Source: CAZCGA01 sp964498075
Lineage (GTDB): Bacteria > Desulfobacterota > Binatia > HRBIN30
Assembly: GCA_964498075.1 (NCBI GenBank)
Contig: CAZCGA010000059.1
Span: forward strand, 1-35,138
DNA: 35,138 nt
Direction of reading: 5' to 3'
Made by a program: the position numbers and the translations under genes. A model generated the notes under the pieces. That model saw only the letters and a program-made list of their open reading frames with translations. It did no database searches and had not been told where the DNA came from. Shown one piece after another: positions 23,145 to 32,364 of the stretch. Each line of letters starts with the position of its first letter. Positions within the stretch are counted from its first letter, which is position 1.

Positions 23145-24467
23145 TCACGAACCGCTGGCTTGCGCCCGCCCACCGGACGATTCTTCCTGTCTCGCCAGCT
23201 GTGCGGCACTGCCCGGCTCGAGATCCAAGCGCCCTGCTCCCTGTTCGCCTCTGGACGATCGGCCGATTCGCGCCTTCCGCTGCAGAAACGGGCGCTCAAT
23301 GGCACGGTAAGAAACCGCAGAGAGGGCCACGCACGCCGCTCCGATGAGACCAACCAGCCCCAGGGTGGGAAGATTCCATATCAAGAACGTGTCTGGCCAC
23401 AGCAAGCGCGCGCCGCGAATGGAGTAGACAACGAGCTGATAGTGGATCAGGTAGATCGAGTACGACAAGATGCCGAGGGTCTCCAAGATACCGTTCGACA
23501 GAAGCCGCCTCGTCCTTAGCGGAGCGAGGAGTACGAGAAGGAGCACCGATGTCCATAGCATGCCCTCGATCACGTGCCAGGCCGGCCACAGCCGCTCGGC
23601 CCGCATGTAACTCATCAACACGACTTCACGAAGCAAGTAGCCGAGACCCACAAGCACGGCCAGCAGCAACACGTCACAAGCACCCGCCCGAACCCAGTTA
23701 GTCCGCTCGCACCACTTCTGGACCCTCGATCCGTGCCGCATATAGAACCACGCAGCCAGAATCCCTAGAGCGAACAACGGGCCACGCCCGAACACGGAGT
23801 GCGACAGATTGGGCGCATCTGGCCCTGCACCTAGGTGCAGGGTTCCGTACGCAAACGCCACGTATGCGATCGCGTACGCGAGCAGCAGGCTACAACCAAC
23901 CCAGCGTCTCCCTCGCGTCCTCAGAAAGAACGGAAGCAGCGGCAGAAGCACGTAGAACTGGACTTCGGTCGCCAGGCTCCACCAGACGCCACTATAGGGC
24001 CAGAGAGGAACAATGGACCAGCCGGCGCCGTTGAGGAAGAAGAGGAACGGGATACCGCGCAAGACGTCGCTGACACTGCTGGCACTCAGGACACTGGCCG
24101 CGACAACTGCGGCATAGTAGAGGGGTAGGATCCGGAGAGCGCGGCGGGCATAGTAGTTCCACCGATCAACTCGTTTCCCGCCGGTTGCCTCGGTCAGGAA
24201 CGGCCGCGAGAGCAGAAATCCGCTCAGGATGAAGAAGAGGCTCACCCCCGTGTGACCACCCCTTACAAAGGCATACAGAGGCGACACCACCGATCCGGGA
24301 ATTCCTACGCGGCGCCAATTCACCCAATTGTCGGCGTGCAGCATGAAGACGAGAGCAATTGCGATACCCCGCAGCGACTCGATCTCCGGGATGACACCGG
24401 CTGACCGCTCCGGCTCCGCACGTTCCCGGATCGCGATGACGTTGGTAGCGGTGCCCGATTCGCTCAT
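23145..24467 (-). CDS. Acyltransferase 3 family membrane protein (OafA-like)
   Basis: This is a 440-residue integral membrane acyltransferase. Signatures in order are IESLRGIAIALVFMLHA (catalytic-type His in the first helix), GVSLFFILSGFLLSRPF, YYARRALRILPLYYAA, WWSLATEVQFYVLLPLLPFF, then further helices and YSIYLIHYQLVVYS. The family transfers acetyl or other acyl groups to extracytoplasmic glycans, lipid A/O-antigen or nodulation-type oligosaccharides. It ends with a basic tail (after IERPFLQRKARIG) lacking an added SGNH domain. It is the last gene of the minus-strand operon, 17 bp after the glycosyltransferase. Confidence 0.88.
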   Translation of the reverse strand: MSESGTATNVIAIRERAEPERSAGVIPEIESLRGIAIALVFMLHADNWVNWRRVGIPGSVVSPLYAFVRGGHTGVSLFFILSGFLLSRPFLTEATGGKRVDRWNYYARRALRILPLYYAAVVAASVLSASSVSDVLRGIPFLFFLNGAGWSIVPLWPYSGVWWSLATEVQFYVLLPLLPFFLRTRGRRWVGCSLLLAYAIAYVAFAYGTLHLGAGPDAPNLSHSVFGRGPLFALGILAAWFYMRHGSRVQKWCERTNWVRAGACDVLLLAVLVGLGYLLREVVLMSYMRAERLWPAWHVIEGMLWTSVLLLVLLAPLRTRRLLSNGILETLGILSYSIYLIHYQLVVYSIRGARLLWPDTFLIWNLPTLGLVGLIGAACVALSAVSYRAIERPFLQRKARIGRSSRGEQGAGRLDLEPGSAAQLARQEESSGGRAQASGS

Positions 24468-24484
24468 GTGACCGCGCCTCTGCG

Positions 24485-26668
24485 CTACTCCGGCGGGGCT
24501 TCTTCCTGCACAGACCCCATTGCGGACTCGGGTGATGACACATCTACATCCGCAGCGCTCTCGTCCGCGCCGTGCATGAGGTCGGAAGCATCGGCAACGC
24601 CGATCGCGGACGCCCCACTCCTTTCCATCGCCGGTAAGCGCTGGCCGCTAGCTGACTGGCAGAGCGACAGAGTGTAGAGCGGCCGGTCATTAGTGAGCAG
24701 GTCTGGGATGATCTTGTGGCGGGCGATACCTGCGTCGGTGATGTCACCCCATCCCGTTTCAACTGGGAAGTGGCGGCGCAAGCGTGCATTGCTGAGCGCC
24801 GCCTCGATCACCGGCACCGCAGCTGCACAATCCACACGAGTGGGATTGAGCACCCCGTCGAGCGCGCGCGCTTCGACAAGGTTTGGTTCAAATTCCAGAG
24901 CGGCCGGCAGTACGTCCGCAGCCTGGTCGGGCATGCCTTGTTTGAGGAGCAGCACCGCTTGGTTGTAGTACGCCTCCGCAAGCGACCCGTCTAGAGCAAC
25001 AGCGTCCCTCGCGGCAGCCAGGGCCAAGTCATACCAGCCGAGGCGGTCGTAGATGTAGGCTCGCGTGTTACGATACTCCGCCCGAACTGTACGCACGTGC
25101 CGCCCGCGATCTACGGGCCTGCCAATCACTTGCGACGGCATCAGCTGCTCGGCCCTAATGATATGCGCCAAAGCATGGTAGGGATCGTCATCCTCAACAG
25201 CTAATGTTGCCAGATTCTCATGGCCCAAGTACACGCCTTCGGCAGCCGCGATCTGGAACAATTCACGGGCGCGGTCGTGGAAGTCCGCTAAGTAACAGAT
25301 GACCCCACGCGCGTTCTGATCTTGAGCGCCGATCGGAAGCTCAAACAACCGCCCGTACCAGAACACCGGAATGATCGCTGTGATGAGCAATACCATCTCC
25401 GCTGTCAGGACGGCTCTCAGCCGCGGCCAGCGTGACACCGCGGACAGCCCCAACGTCAGCCAGAAGCTGAACACCACAGTGACCGGCAGCAGATAGGAAG
25501 CTTTCAGGGCCGAATAAATTGCGACGCTCCGGGTGAACTGGACGTACATGCCGATGATCACACCGAAGACCACCAACATTGCGACCAGCGTGTCGTCCCA
25601 CCCCTGCCGCGCCAGCCGCCACAGTGCGGTGCCAAGGCCTATGAGAACCAGCATCGTCGGCACGACTGCCAACGCAAGGATGCGTTGGCCCCACTTGCGG
25701 ACAAGCAGATGGCGATTGGCACCTGGGGTGAACCAACCGCCAAAGGCATCGAACCATGTATTGGCGAAGACTCCCGTCCAGACGGAACGGATTGCCGGTC
25801 TTCCCGCCGGGAACATGGACGGAATCTCGAAGATGGAACGGTCGAAGGAGAAGTAATCGCCCAAGACGCGGGCGCCGCGCGCTTGCGCGTTCTCGATGCG
25901 CTGAACGAAGAAGAAGTCGCGGCTCATCTGGAACGGATTTCGAAACACGACGGCGTTGCGGACGTAGAACCATCCTGAGATGACGACCGCGATGGAAAGC
26001 GCGACCGCCAGCACCCGTATTGGCCGTCGCCACTGGTGACGGTGCCATCCAACCGCAAGGATCACCATCGTAGCGGAGAGAACCATCCCGGTCGCGGTGA
26101 ACTTCGTGAGCAAGGCCAGACCAAGAGAGGTGCCTAAGGCCGACGCCCAAGCCAGGCTCCACTCGTCCAGCGTCCGCAATAGGCAGTACACAATCACGGC
26201 GCACAAGACGGCATGCAGCCCTTCATTACCGATCATCGGGGCGGTGTAGATGCAGACTGGCAGGAAGAGGACGAATGTCGGTGCCAGCAAGAGTAACAAG
26301 GGACGGGCGCCGAAGTAGCGGCGCACGATCAGGTAGCTGATCCAGGCCGGGACCAGCCCGAGCAGCGAAAATACGAGGCTAATAAGGTGCATCACCCGAA
26401 TCGGATCGACGTGTCGGAGAACGCGCCACATAGCGGCAGCGATGGCAAAGAACAGTGGCGGGTGAAAGAACGACCACCCTTCGTTGGCCAACGGGATCCT
26501 GCCGGTCTTCAGCAGGTACCAGATGTACATGACGTGCCCGAAGCTGTCGTAACCTCGGGGAACGGGATAGGCGATGCTGTTGTGCACCCGTAGAGCGACG
26601 GCGACGAAGACCACCAGGGCCGCTAGCAGCGTCCAGCGGTTCAGCGCTCCGCGGAGTCGGTTAACCAT
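24485..26668 (-). CDS. GT39/PMT-like membrane glycosyltransferase with C-terminal TPRs
   Basis: This is a 727-residue protein. About the first 430 residues hold many transmembrane helices with an acidic periplasmic loop early on (GYDSFGHVMYIWYLL...GWSFFHPPLF), as in dolichyl/polyprenyl-phosphate-mannose-type GT-C enzymes. Residues ~470-640 form TPR-like helices (for example LAEAYYNQAVLLLKQGMPDQ and AADVLPAALEFEPN). GT-C enzymes use a lipid-linked sugar to glycosylate proteins or lipids on the outer face of the membrane. The ATG at 26668 overlaps the methyltransferase stop by 8 bp, supporting this start. The C-terminal tail is acidic. The acceptor is unknown. Confidence 0.8.
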   Translation of the reverse strand: MVNRLRGALNRWTLLAALVVFVAVALRVHNSIAYPVPRGYDSFGHVMYIWYLLKTGRIPLANEGWSFFHPPLFFAIAAAMWRVLRHVDPIRVMHLISLVFSLLGLVPAWISYLIVRRYFGARPLLLLLAPTFVLFLPVCIYTAPMIGNEGLHAVLCAVIVYCLLRTLDEWSLAWASALGTSLGLALLTKFTATGMVLSATMVILAVGWHRHQWRRPIRVLAVALSIAVVISGWFYVRNAVVFRNPFQMSRDFFFVQRIENAQARGARVLGDYFSFDRSIFEIPSMFPAGRPAIRSVWTGVFANTWFDAFGGWFTPGANRHLLVRKWGQRILALAVVPTMLVLIGLGTALWRLARQGWDDTLVAMLVVFGVIIGMYVQFTRSVAIYSALKASYLLPVTVVFSFWLTLGLSAVSRWPRLRAVLTAEMVLLITAIIPVFWYGRLFELPIGAQDQNARGVICYLADFHDRARELFQIAAAEGVYLGHENLATLAVEDDDPYHALAHIIRAEQLMPSQVIGRPVDRGRHVRTVRAEYRNTRAYIYDRLGWYDLALAAARDAVALDGSLAEAYYNQAVLLLKQGMPDQAADVLPAALEFEPNLVEARALDGVLNPTRVDCAAAVPVIEAALSNARLRRHFPVETGWGDITDAGIARHKIIPDLLTNDRPLYTLSLCQSASGQRLPAMERSGASAIGVADASDLMHGADESAADVDVSSPESAMGSVQEEAPPE

Positions 26669-27725
26669 GGCTCACCGCTCCCGACCGCTCGGCCCATACG
26701 CGTAACACACCGCCCTGACCGCGCGCGGCAGCGAGGACCGACGCCGGCAACGCGGCCACGAACAAGAGAGGAAAGAGAGCGACACTCGTCAGCGTATCCC
26801 TCAACCTTGCCCCGTTCGAGTTTTCGCGACCGATGAGCATCTGAAACAGATGGTTGGGTCGCGAGCACATCCGATTGAGAATGGTTTGTGCCAGCCCGAA
26901 AGCATCGTACTCGAGCGAGAAGGTTTCCCAACGGCGTGGCTCCAACCCCTGCTGCTCCAGCAAACGCGCCAACGGCTGCTTCTCGAAGTGAAAGAGATGC
27001 CGCGGCACATCGAGATGGAACCACACGGCGCCGCCCAAGCGCCCCTGCCAGCCGCCGAAGTTCGGCACCTCGATCAGCGCCAGCCCACCGGGCTTCAAGA
27101 TGCGATGCACGTGAGCGAGCGTTTGGGCCGGATCGGGGACGTGCTCGAGCACGTGCCAGATCGTCACCACGTCGAAGTGGGCGTCCGGGATGACCTCGAG
27201 ATGCTCGGGCTCGTAGACTTCGATGCCGAGCGACTCCTTGAGGGCCATGACCGGCGAATGGCTCTGCTCGACGCCGGCCACCGTCCACCCGCGCCGCCGG
27301 CAGTTCAGAATGAAGTCGCCACGGCCGCAGCCGATGTCGAGCAAGCGCTGCGTGCCTTGCGCCCGCGGCAGCTTGCGCGCCCGCAGGCTCATCATGAAAT
27401 CGGCCAAGAATGGATGCCGCTTCCCGTAGTAGGCAGGTGGGTAGTAGCGAGCGATTTCACTCGCCGCGGGACGTGGGTTGACGTAGCAGAGTCCACAGTG
27501 CCGACAGCGAACCACCGCGAATTCCTCTCCCGTCAGGTGATCTCGCCCACGCAAGAAGGGTTGGCCGGCCAGCCCACCGCATCCGGTGCACGTGCACTCC
27601 TCTCTGTCTGCCACGTGATCTGTTCGGAGCTCCCTCATGGCTGTAGAATGCTCGCGCGCCACGGGGCTCCTGCCGAGTGGCGCGGACAGCGCGATGGAAG
27701 ACGGTGACGCGTCCTGTTCATTCAT
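26661..27725 (-). CDS. SAM-dependent methyltransferase with N-terminal zinc-ribbon-like motif
   Basis: This is a 354-residue class I methyltransferase. It has N-terminal CTCTGCG and VVRCRHCGLCYVNPRP Cys pairs (zinc-ribbon-like, common in sugar and surface-glycan methyltransferases), then motif I LLDIGCGRGD, VAGVEQS, VVTIWHVLEHVPDP and LKPGGLALIEVPN. A hydrophobic C-terminal segment (ALFPLLFVAALPASVLAA) may bind the membrane. The ATG at 27725 overlaps the end of the upstream sulfatase-like gene by 8 bp, which fixes the start better than an internal Met near residue 30. It probably methylates a sugar in the product of this operon. Confidence 0.85.
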   Translation of the reverse strand: MNEQDASPSSIALSAPLGRSPVAREHSTAMRELRTDHVADREECTCTGCGGLAGQPFLRGRDHLTGEEFAVVRCRHCGLCYVNPRPAASEIARYYPPAYYGKRHPFLADFMMSLRARKLPRAQGTQRLLDIGCGRGDFILNCRRRGWTVAGVEQSHSPVMALKESLGIEVYEPEHLEVIPDAHFDVVTIWHVLEHVPDPAQTLAHVHRILKPGGLALIEVPNFGGWQGRLGGAVWFHLDVPRHLFHFEKQPLARLLEQQGLEPRRWETFSLEYDAFGLAQTILNRMCSRPNHLFQMLIGRENSNGARLRDTLTSVALFPLLFVAALPASVLAAARGQGGVLRVWAERSGAVSHG

Positions 27726-29280
27726 TGCCCGTGTGATAGCCGAGATTGCCCAGCCGTTCCCTGTCCTCGGGACTCAAGATGATCTTCTCTCCCTCCGCTT
27801 TACGCTCCGCAGCGGCTTGGAGGACGGGCTCCAACTGACCCACCACGTCGCTGTGGGTCACCGCAACGTTCCGTACCTCGGCTGAGTCGGTCGTGAGATC
27901 ATACAACTCTTGAACACGCAGGCGATCGCACTCTTCCGGCGCCACCGCAGCGGCCGCCTGCAACTCCCACTGGTCGATGTGCCCCAGAGTTCTGCTCCGA
28001 TGGGCCGAGGTTCCCTTCCTGCACGGCCGAGAGAACGTGCTCTCAACGAACTTCCAGCCTTCCGTGCGTATCGCACGGCGAGTCATGGGCCCAAGGACCG
28101 TCCCCATCTCGGGAACGACAACCGGCTGGAGAACCACAGTTGGAGTGTAGGTTTCCGAGTAGGATGGGACACCAGGCAGTTCCTTCCCCTCGATCACAGG
28201 TCGCAACGAGCGCCCATCGAGATCGCGTGGGATGGGTATTCCCAGGAGATCGAGAGTCGTTGGCATAATGTCGACGTTGCGCACGAGCTGTTGAACACGC
28301 GTGGCGTTGGGGATCCGCCCGGGAAATCGCATCAAGAGAGGGATGCGAATGCTGGCGTCATACAGATCTTCTCCGTGACCCACGAAGGAGTGCTCTCCAA
28401 GGCTCTGCCCATGGTCCGCATGTAACACCACGAGCAACTCTTTGTCCAAGCCAAGGTCGCGCACAGCGGTGAGCAGCCGATCCACCGCGGCGTTCGTCTT
28501 CTGCAAGTCGCCGTCGTACGCCGCGACGATTCGCGATTCCTGATCGCTGACGGGCACATCCTTCAGTATTCGCTCGTGCGGACCAAAGTAGTGCACCCAC
28601 AAGAAGAAGGCCGAGCCGCGATGTCCCTGAAGCCACTCGATGGCGCGATCCGACACCTTGGCGTCAGGGCGATAGGCATCGTTGCGCATCTTCGCGGCCG
28701 CCCATTTGGCCGCCATCACCGGGTCATCGGGATTGCTCGGGGGCGGCACTCGTTGCACGCTGCCACGCGGCTGGTCCGCCGACAGCAGAACAGGCTCGCT
28801 AAACTCTTCGTCGTACGAGTCAAACCCTTGGTTGAGCCCGTATAGTGAACCAACCGGGAATGATCCAACGATCGCGCCTGTTTGATAGGCCGCGTGCTTC
28901 ATGACTTCCGCGAATGTCAGCCGTGACTCGGGGAGCCTTTCGCTAGGCAAGTGCAAGCCATGCTTGGTGCTGAATGTTCCGGTCATCACCGACGCCATCG
29001 AACCCGTCGTCCACGGAATGTCGCAAACCGCAACTTCAAACCGAACTCCCTCACGAGCAAGGGCGTCGATTGCCGGGGTCTGCTGCGCTGCATAGCCGTA
29101 GCACGACAGACGGTCGGCCCGCAGCGTGTCGATGGTAATAAGCAGAACCGAAGGCGCGGACGAGCCCGTGCGTTCCAAGCGAGAGCACGCGGAGGGCATA
29201 CAACCCCAGAGCAGCCAGACCGCCGCAAGTGCGGCGCTGTGCATGCCGCGCCGATGTGCCGTAACAGTCCGTGTCGTCAA
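27718..29280 (-). CDS. Sulfatase-like alkaline-phosphatase-superfamily protein with Thr active site (paralogue A)
   Basis: This is a 520-residue exported protein: hydrophobic signal segment AALAAVWLLWGC (possible lipobox LWGC), then the sulfatase fold. Landmarks are LLITIDTLRADRLSCYGY (metal Asp51), CDIPWTTGSMASVMTG, FFLWVHYFGPHER and LHADHGQSLGEH (Asp289, His290). Aligning ASVMTG with the ASLLTG of true sulfatases puts Thr91 where formylglycine-Cys should be and removes the C-x-P-S-R motif. The start is a TTG at 29280 with AGGGGG upstream, overlapping the previous stop (TTGA). It is last of four tandem paralogues. A phospho-transferase or phosphodiesterase role is more likely than sulfate removal; the substrate is unknown. 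Confidence 0.83.
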   Translation of the reverse strand: MTTRTVTAHRRGMHSAALAAVWLLWGCMPSACSRLERTGSSAPSVLLITIDTLRADRLSCYGYAAQQTPAIDALAREGVRFEVAVCDIPWTTGSMASVMTGTFSTKHGLHLPSERLPESRLTFAEVMKHAAYQTGAIVGSFPVGSLYGLNQGFDSYDEEFSEPVLLSADQPRGSVQRVPPPSNPDDPVMAAKWAAAKMRNDAYRPDAKVSDRAIEWLQGHRGSAFFLWVHYFGPHERILKDVPVSDQESRIVAAYDGDLQKTNAAVDRLLTAVRDLGLDKELLVVLHADHGQSLGEHSFVGHGEDLYDASIRIPLLMRFPGRIPNATRVQQLVRNVDIMPTTLDLLGIPIPRDLDGRSLRPVIEGKELPGVPSYSETYTPTVVLQPVVVPEMGTVLGPMTRRAIRTEGWKFVESTFSRPCRKGTSAHRSRTLGHIDQWELQAAAAVAPEECDRLRVQELYDLTTDSAEVRNVAVTHSDVVGQLEPVLQAAAERKAEGEKIILSPEDRERLGNLGYHTGNE

Positions 29281-30815
29281 GGCCCGTCCCCCTGGCCGGA
29301 ACCCTCGTCACTGCGATAACCGAGACTCGTCAGCCGTTGCTTTTCAGCTGGGCTCAAAGCGATCGTCTCGGTCTGCGGTTTCTGATCCGCTACAGCGTGA
29401 AGCAAGCGCCGCATCTGCTCGACCACGTCCGGATACTTCGGAGCGACGTTCTTGACCTCTCTCGGGTCGACTGAGAGGTCGTAGAGCTCATCAATGCGCA
29501 GGCGGTCGCACAGCGCGGGCGGTAGTGGAGTCGCGTGCCGCAGCCCCCAGCGGTCCGTGCCAACCGGTGCACCGCGGTAGGGCGACGTTCCCTTTTCGCA
29601 CGGCTGGGCAAGTTGGCTCTCACCAAACTTCCAGCGGTCCGTGCGGATCGCGTAGCGCGCAGCAGGCGCCAGCACCACCCCGACTCTCGGAACCCAAAGC
29701 GGTCGCAGCACCACAGTCGGCGTGTATGTCTCCGAGTACGCGGGGAGCGGCAGCATCTTTCCCGCAATCGCAGGCGACAGCGACCGACCATTGAGCCCAG
29801 GTGGAATCGGGACGCCGATCATGTCGAGAATGGTGGGCATGATATCAACGTTGCGCACCAGATGCGGAACCCGGGTGCCTGCCACAACCCGGCCAGGAAA
29901 GCGGATCATGAGTGGGATGCGGATACTGGCATCGTAGAGATCGGCACCGTGTCCAACGAATCCGTGCTCTCCCAGGCTTTGCCCGTGGTCGGCATGCAGC
30001 ACGACCAAGAGATTGTCGCTCAGACCCAGATCCTTCACCGCTGCAAGCAGCCGCCCAACGGCTGCGTCCGTCTCCTGCAGGTCGCCGTCGTAGTCGGCGA
30101 TCATGCGCTGCTCCTGCTTGCTCACGCGCAAGTTTGGAACCAATCGCTCGTGCGGGCCGAAGTAGTGCACCCAGAGAAAGACCGGTGCATCGCGGTGCGC
30201 CTTCAGCCACTCGATGGCGCGAGCAGACACCTCGGAGTCCGACCGGTACGCATCATTATGCATCTTCGCGTCCGCCCACTTGGCAGCCGCCGCCTTATCG
30301 TCCAGATCCGCCGGTGGCGGCACCTTCTCGACCGCGCCCTGTATTTCGTCGAGTCCGGCAACGAATGATCGCGAAAATTCGTCGTCGTAGGTGCCGAACC
30401 CCTGGTTCAGACCGTAGACCGAAGCCAGTGGAAATGACCCAACAACCGCTCCGGTCTGATATCCAACCCGCTTGAGGACCGTAGCCAAGGTCGTCCGCGA
30501 GCTGGGGAGGCGATCGTTGGTCATACGCACGCCGTGTTGGGTTCTGAACGTGCCCGTCATCACGGAGGCCATCGACCCCGTGGTCCAAGGAATGTCACAG
30601 ACTGCTTGCTCGAAGAGCACTCCCTCCGCCGCAACTACATCAATCGCAGAGGTGGTCCGTTCCGCGTATCCGTAGCACGACAGTCGGTCCGGGCGGAGGG
30701 TGTCGATCGTGATCAGCAGAACAGACGATGGGCTGCGCCGTCCCGTGATCCCGCACGAAACACACTGGCCCATCGTTACTGCGAGCACGAGCATCCGAAG
30801 GAATTGATGAATCAT
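29277..30815 (-). CDS. Sulfatase-like alkaline-phosphatase-superfamily protein with Thr active site (paralogue B)
   Basis: This 512-residue protein uses the ATG at 30815 (the longer frame to 30890 would overlap the upstream gene). The signal segment is FLRMLVLAVTMGQCVSCG, a plausible lipoprotein signal. Core landmarks are LLITIDTLRPDRLSCYGY (Asp38), CDIPWTTGSMASVMTG (Thr78 at the nucleophile position), FLWVHYFGPHERL and LHADHGQSLGEHGFVGHG. The C-terminus carries the LSPAEKQRLTSLGY motif shared by all four paralogues. It starts 19 bp after paralogue C and overlaps paralogue A, so it lies within one operon. The substrate is unknown. Confidence 0.83.
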   Translation of the reverse strand: MIHQFLRMLVLAVTMGQCVSCGITGRRSPSSVLLITIDTLRPDRLSCYGYAERTTSAIDVVAAEGVLFEQAVCDIPWTTGSMASVMTGTFRTQHGVRMTNDRLPSSRTTLATVLKRVGYQTGAVVGSFPLASVYGLNQGFGTYDDEFSRSFVAGLDEIQGAVEKVPPPADLDDKAAAAKWADAKMHNDAYRSDSEVSARAIEWLKAHRDAPVFLWVHYFGPHERLVPNLRVSKQEQRMIADYDGDLQETDAAVGRLLAAVKDLGLSDNLLVVLHADHGQSLGEHGFVGHGADLYDASIRIPLMIRFPGRVVAGTRVPHLVRNVDIMPTILDMIGVPIPPGLNGRSLSPAIAGKMLPLPAYSETYTPTVVLRPLWVPRVGVVLAPAARYAIRTDRWKFGESQLAQPCEKGTSPYRGAPVGTDRWGLRHATPLPPALCDRLRIDELYDLSVDPREVKNVAPKYPDVVEQMRRLLHAVADQKPQTETIALSPAEKQRLTSLGYRSDEGSGQGDGP

Positions 30816-30834
30816 CACTCGTTCACCCAACCGC

Positions 30835-32343
30835 TCATTCGTCTCCTGTCTGATAACCGAGACTCCGCAGGCGTTCCCGGTCACGCGCACTCAGATGCAT
30901 CGATTCTTCCGCAGTGGAAGCTTGGGCGGCAGTTTGAAGGGCGTGCCGCAACTCCTCAACGACATCCGGGTGCGCCGCCGCCACATTGCGTACCTCGTGC
31001 GGATCGTTGGGCAGATCGTACAGCTCATCAACGCGGAGGCGGTCACACTCGTCGGGGGCAAGGACGGCCGCTTCACGTAAGCCCCATCGATCCGTCCCTG
31101 GGGGATCGCCCCGGTACGCGGCGGTCCCTTTGACGCACGGTCGCGAGAGCCGATCCTCAATGTACTTCCAGCGCTCGGTACGGAAAGCCCACTGCTCCAT
31201 CGGCCCCAAGACAATTCCCGTCTCCGTCATCGCGAGCGGGCGTAAAGCCACAGTCGCGATGCTGGTGGCGGCTGACGCCGGCGCTGCAGGGAGTTCGTTG
31301 CCTTCAATCGCGGGCACAAGGGAGCGCCCGTCGAGCGCAGCGGGAGCAGGTACTCCCAGGAGATCGAGGACGGTCGACATAACATCGACGTTGCGCACGA
31401 GCTGACGAACGCGACCACCGGCAGCAATCCGTTCTGCAAAGCGCATCAACAGTGGAATGCGGATGCTCGCGTCGTACAGGTCTTCACCGTGCCCAACATA
31501 CGAGTGCTCTCCGAGGCTCTGCCCGTGATCGGCGTGGAGCACAACCAACAGCCTGTCTTCCAAGCTCAATTGTCGAACGGCCACCAACAAGCGTCCCACC
31601 GCCTCGTCAGTGTTGCGCAGATCCTCGTCATAGTCGGCGATGATCCGTGGCTCCTGCTGGCTGACAAGCGAGTTCGCCCGCAGGCGCTCGTGAGGACCGA
31701 AGTAGTGCACCCACAGGAAGAACGGCGAAGCATGGTGCGCCTTCAGCCATTCGATCGCGCGAGTCGAGACTTCGTGGTCTGGCCGGAATGCGTCGTTGCG
31801 CATCTTCTCGTCCATCCATCTCCGGTTGGCGCCCTGGGCCGGGGTTGGAACTCGTCTGATCCCAGCCCACGCTCCATCAGGAGCAGCGAGAATCGGCCTG
31901 GTGAACTCGTCGTCATAGGACTCGAAGCCCTGGTTGAGCCCGTACACGGCGGCAACCGGGAATGAGCCGACAACCGCACCGGTCCGATATCTGCGCGCCC
32001 CTAGGATCTCCGCCAGCGTCAGATTCGATTCCGCCAAGCGTTGCGTGCGCAGGCGCACTCCATGCCGCGCGCCGAGGGTCCCGGTCATCACGGAGGCCAT
32101 GGAGCCGGTGGTCCAGGGAATGTCACAGACAGCTTGTTCAAACAGCACGCCCTGGGTAGCCAGCGAATCAATCGCCGCAGTCGCCTCCTTCGTGTAGCCG
32201 TACGCCGACACTCGATCTGGCCGCAGCGTGTCGATAGTGATCAGCAACAGCGACGATCGGGGCCGGTTCCGGCACCCGTGGGCGCACACAAGCGCGGTCG
32301 TCGTCATGAATCCCGCAAGTGCAAGAACCACGGATCGCTGCAC
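30835..32343 (-). CDS. Sulfatase-like alkaline-phosphatase-superfamily protein with Thr active site (paralogue C)
   Basis: This 502-residue protein has a GTG start at 32343 with GGAGG 7 bases upstream. Signal segment: VVLALAGFMTTTALVCAHGC. Landmarks: LLITIDTLRPDRVSAYGY (Asp38), CDIPWTTGSMASVMTG (Thr78), FFLWVHYFGPHERL, LHADHGQSLGEHSYVGHG. DRVSAYGY differs from the DRLSCYGY of the other three, so that Cys is not essential. It starts 21 bp after paralogue D. The C-terminal LSARDRERLRSLGY motif is present. All metal-site landmarks are retained, so it is probably an active enzyme, but not a classical formylglycine sulfatase. Confidence 0.83.
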   Translation of the reverse strand: MQRSVVLALAGFMTTTALVCAHGCRNRPRSSLLLITIDTLRPDRVSAYGYTKEATAAIDSLATQGVLFEQAVCDIPWTTGSMASVMTGTLGARHGVRLRTQRLAESNLTLAEILGARRYRTGAVVGSFPVAAVYGLNQGFESYDDEFTRPILAAPDGAWAGIRRVPTPAQGANRRWMDEKMRNDAFRPDHEVSTRAIEWLKAHHASPFFLWVHYFGPHERLRANSLVSQQEPRIIADYDEDLRNTDEAVGRLLVAVRQLSLEDRLLVVLHADHGQSLGEHSYVGHGEDLYDASIRIPLLMRFAERIAAGGRVRQLVRNVDVMSTVLDLLGVPAPAALDGRSLVPAIEGNELPAAPASAATSIATVALRPLAMTETGIVLGPMEQWAFRTERWKYIEDRLSRPCVKGTAAYRGDPPGTDRWGLREAAVLAPDECDRLRVDELYDLPNDPHEVRNVAAAHPDVVEELRHALQTAAQASTAEESMHLSARDRERLRSLGYQTGDE

Positions 32344-32364
32344 GCTTCCGCCTCCGTCAATCGT

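Noticed and set aside
28994..29030. Cys of CDIPW as the formylglycine site in the sulfatase-like proteins
   Set aside because: It lies five residues before the aligned nucleophile position, in a C-x-x-P-W context without Ser/Ala-Arg, so it does not fit the C-x-(P/A)-x-R maturation motif.
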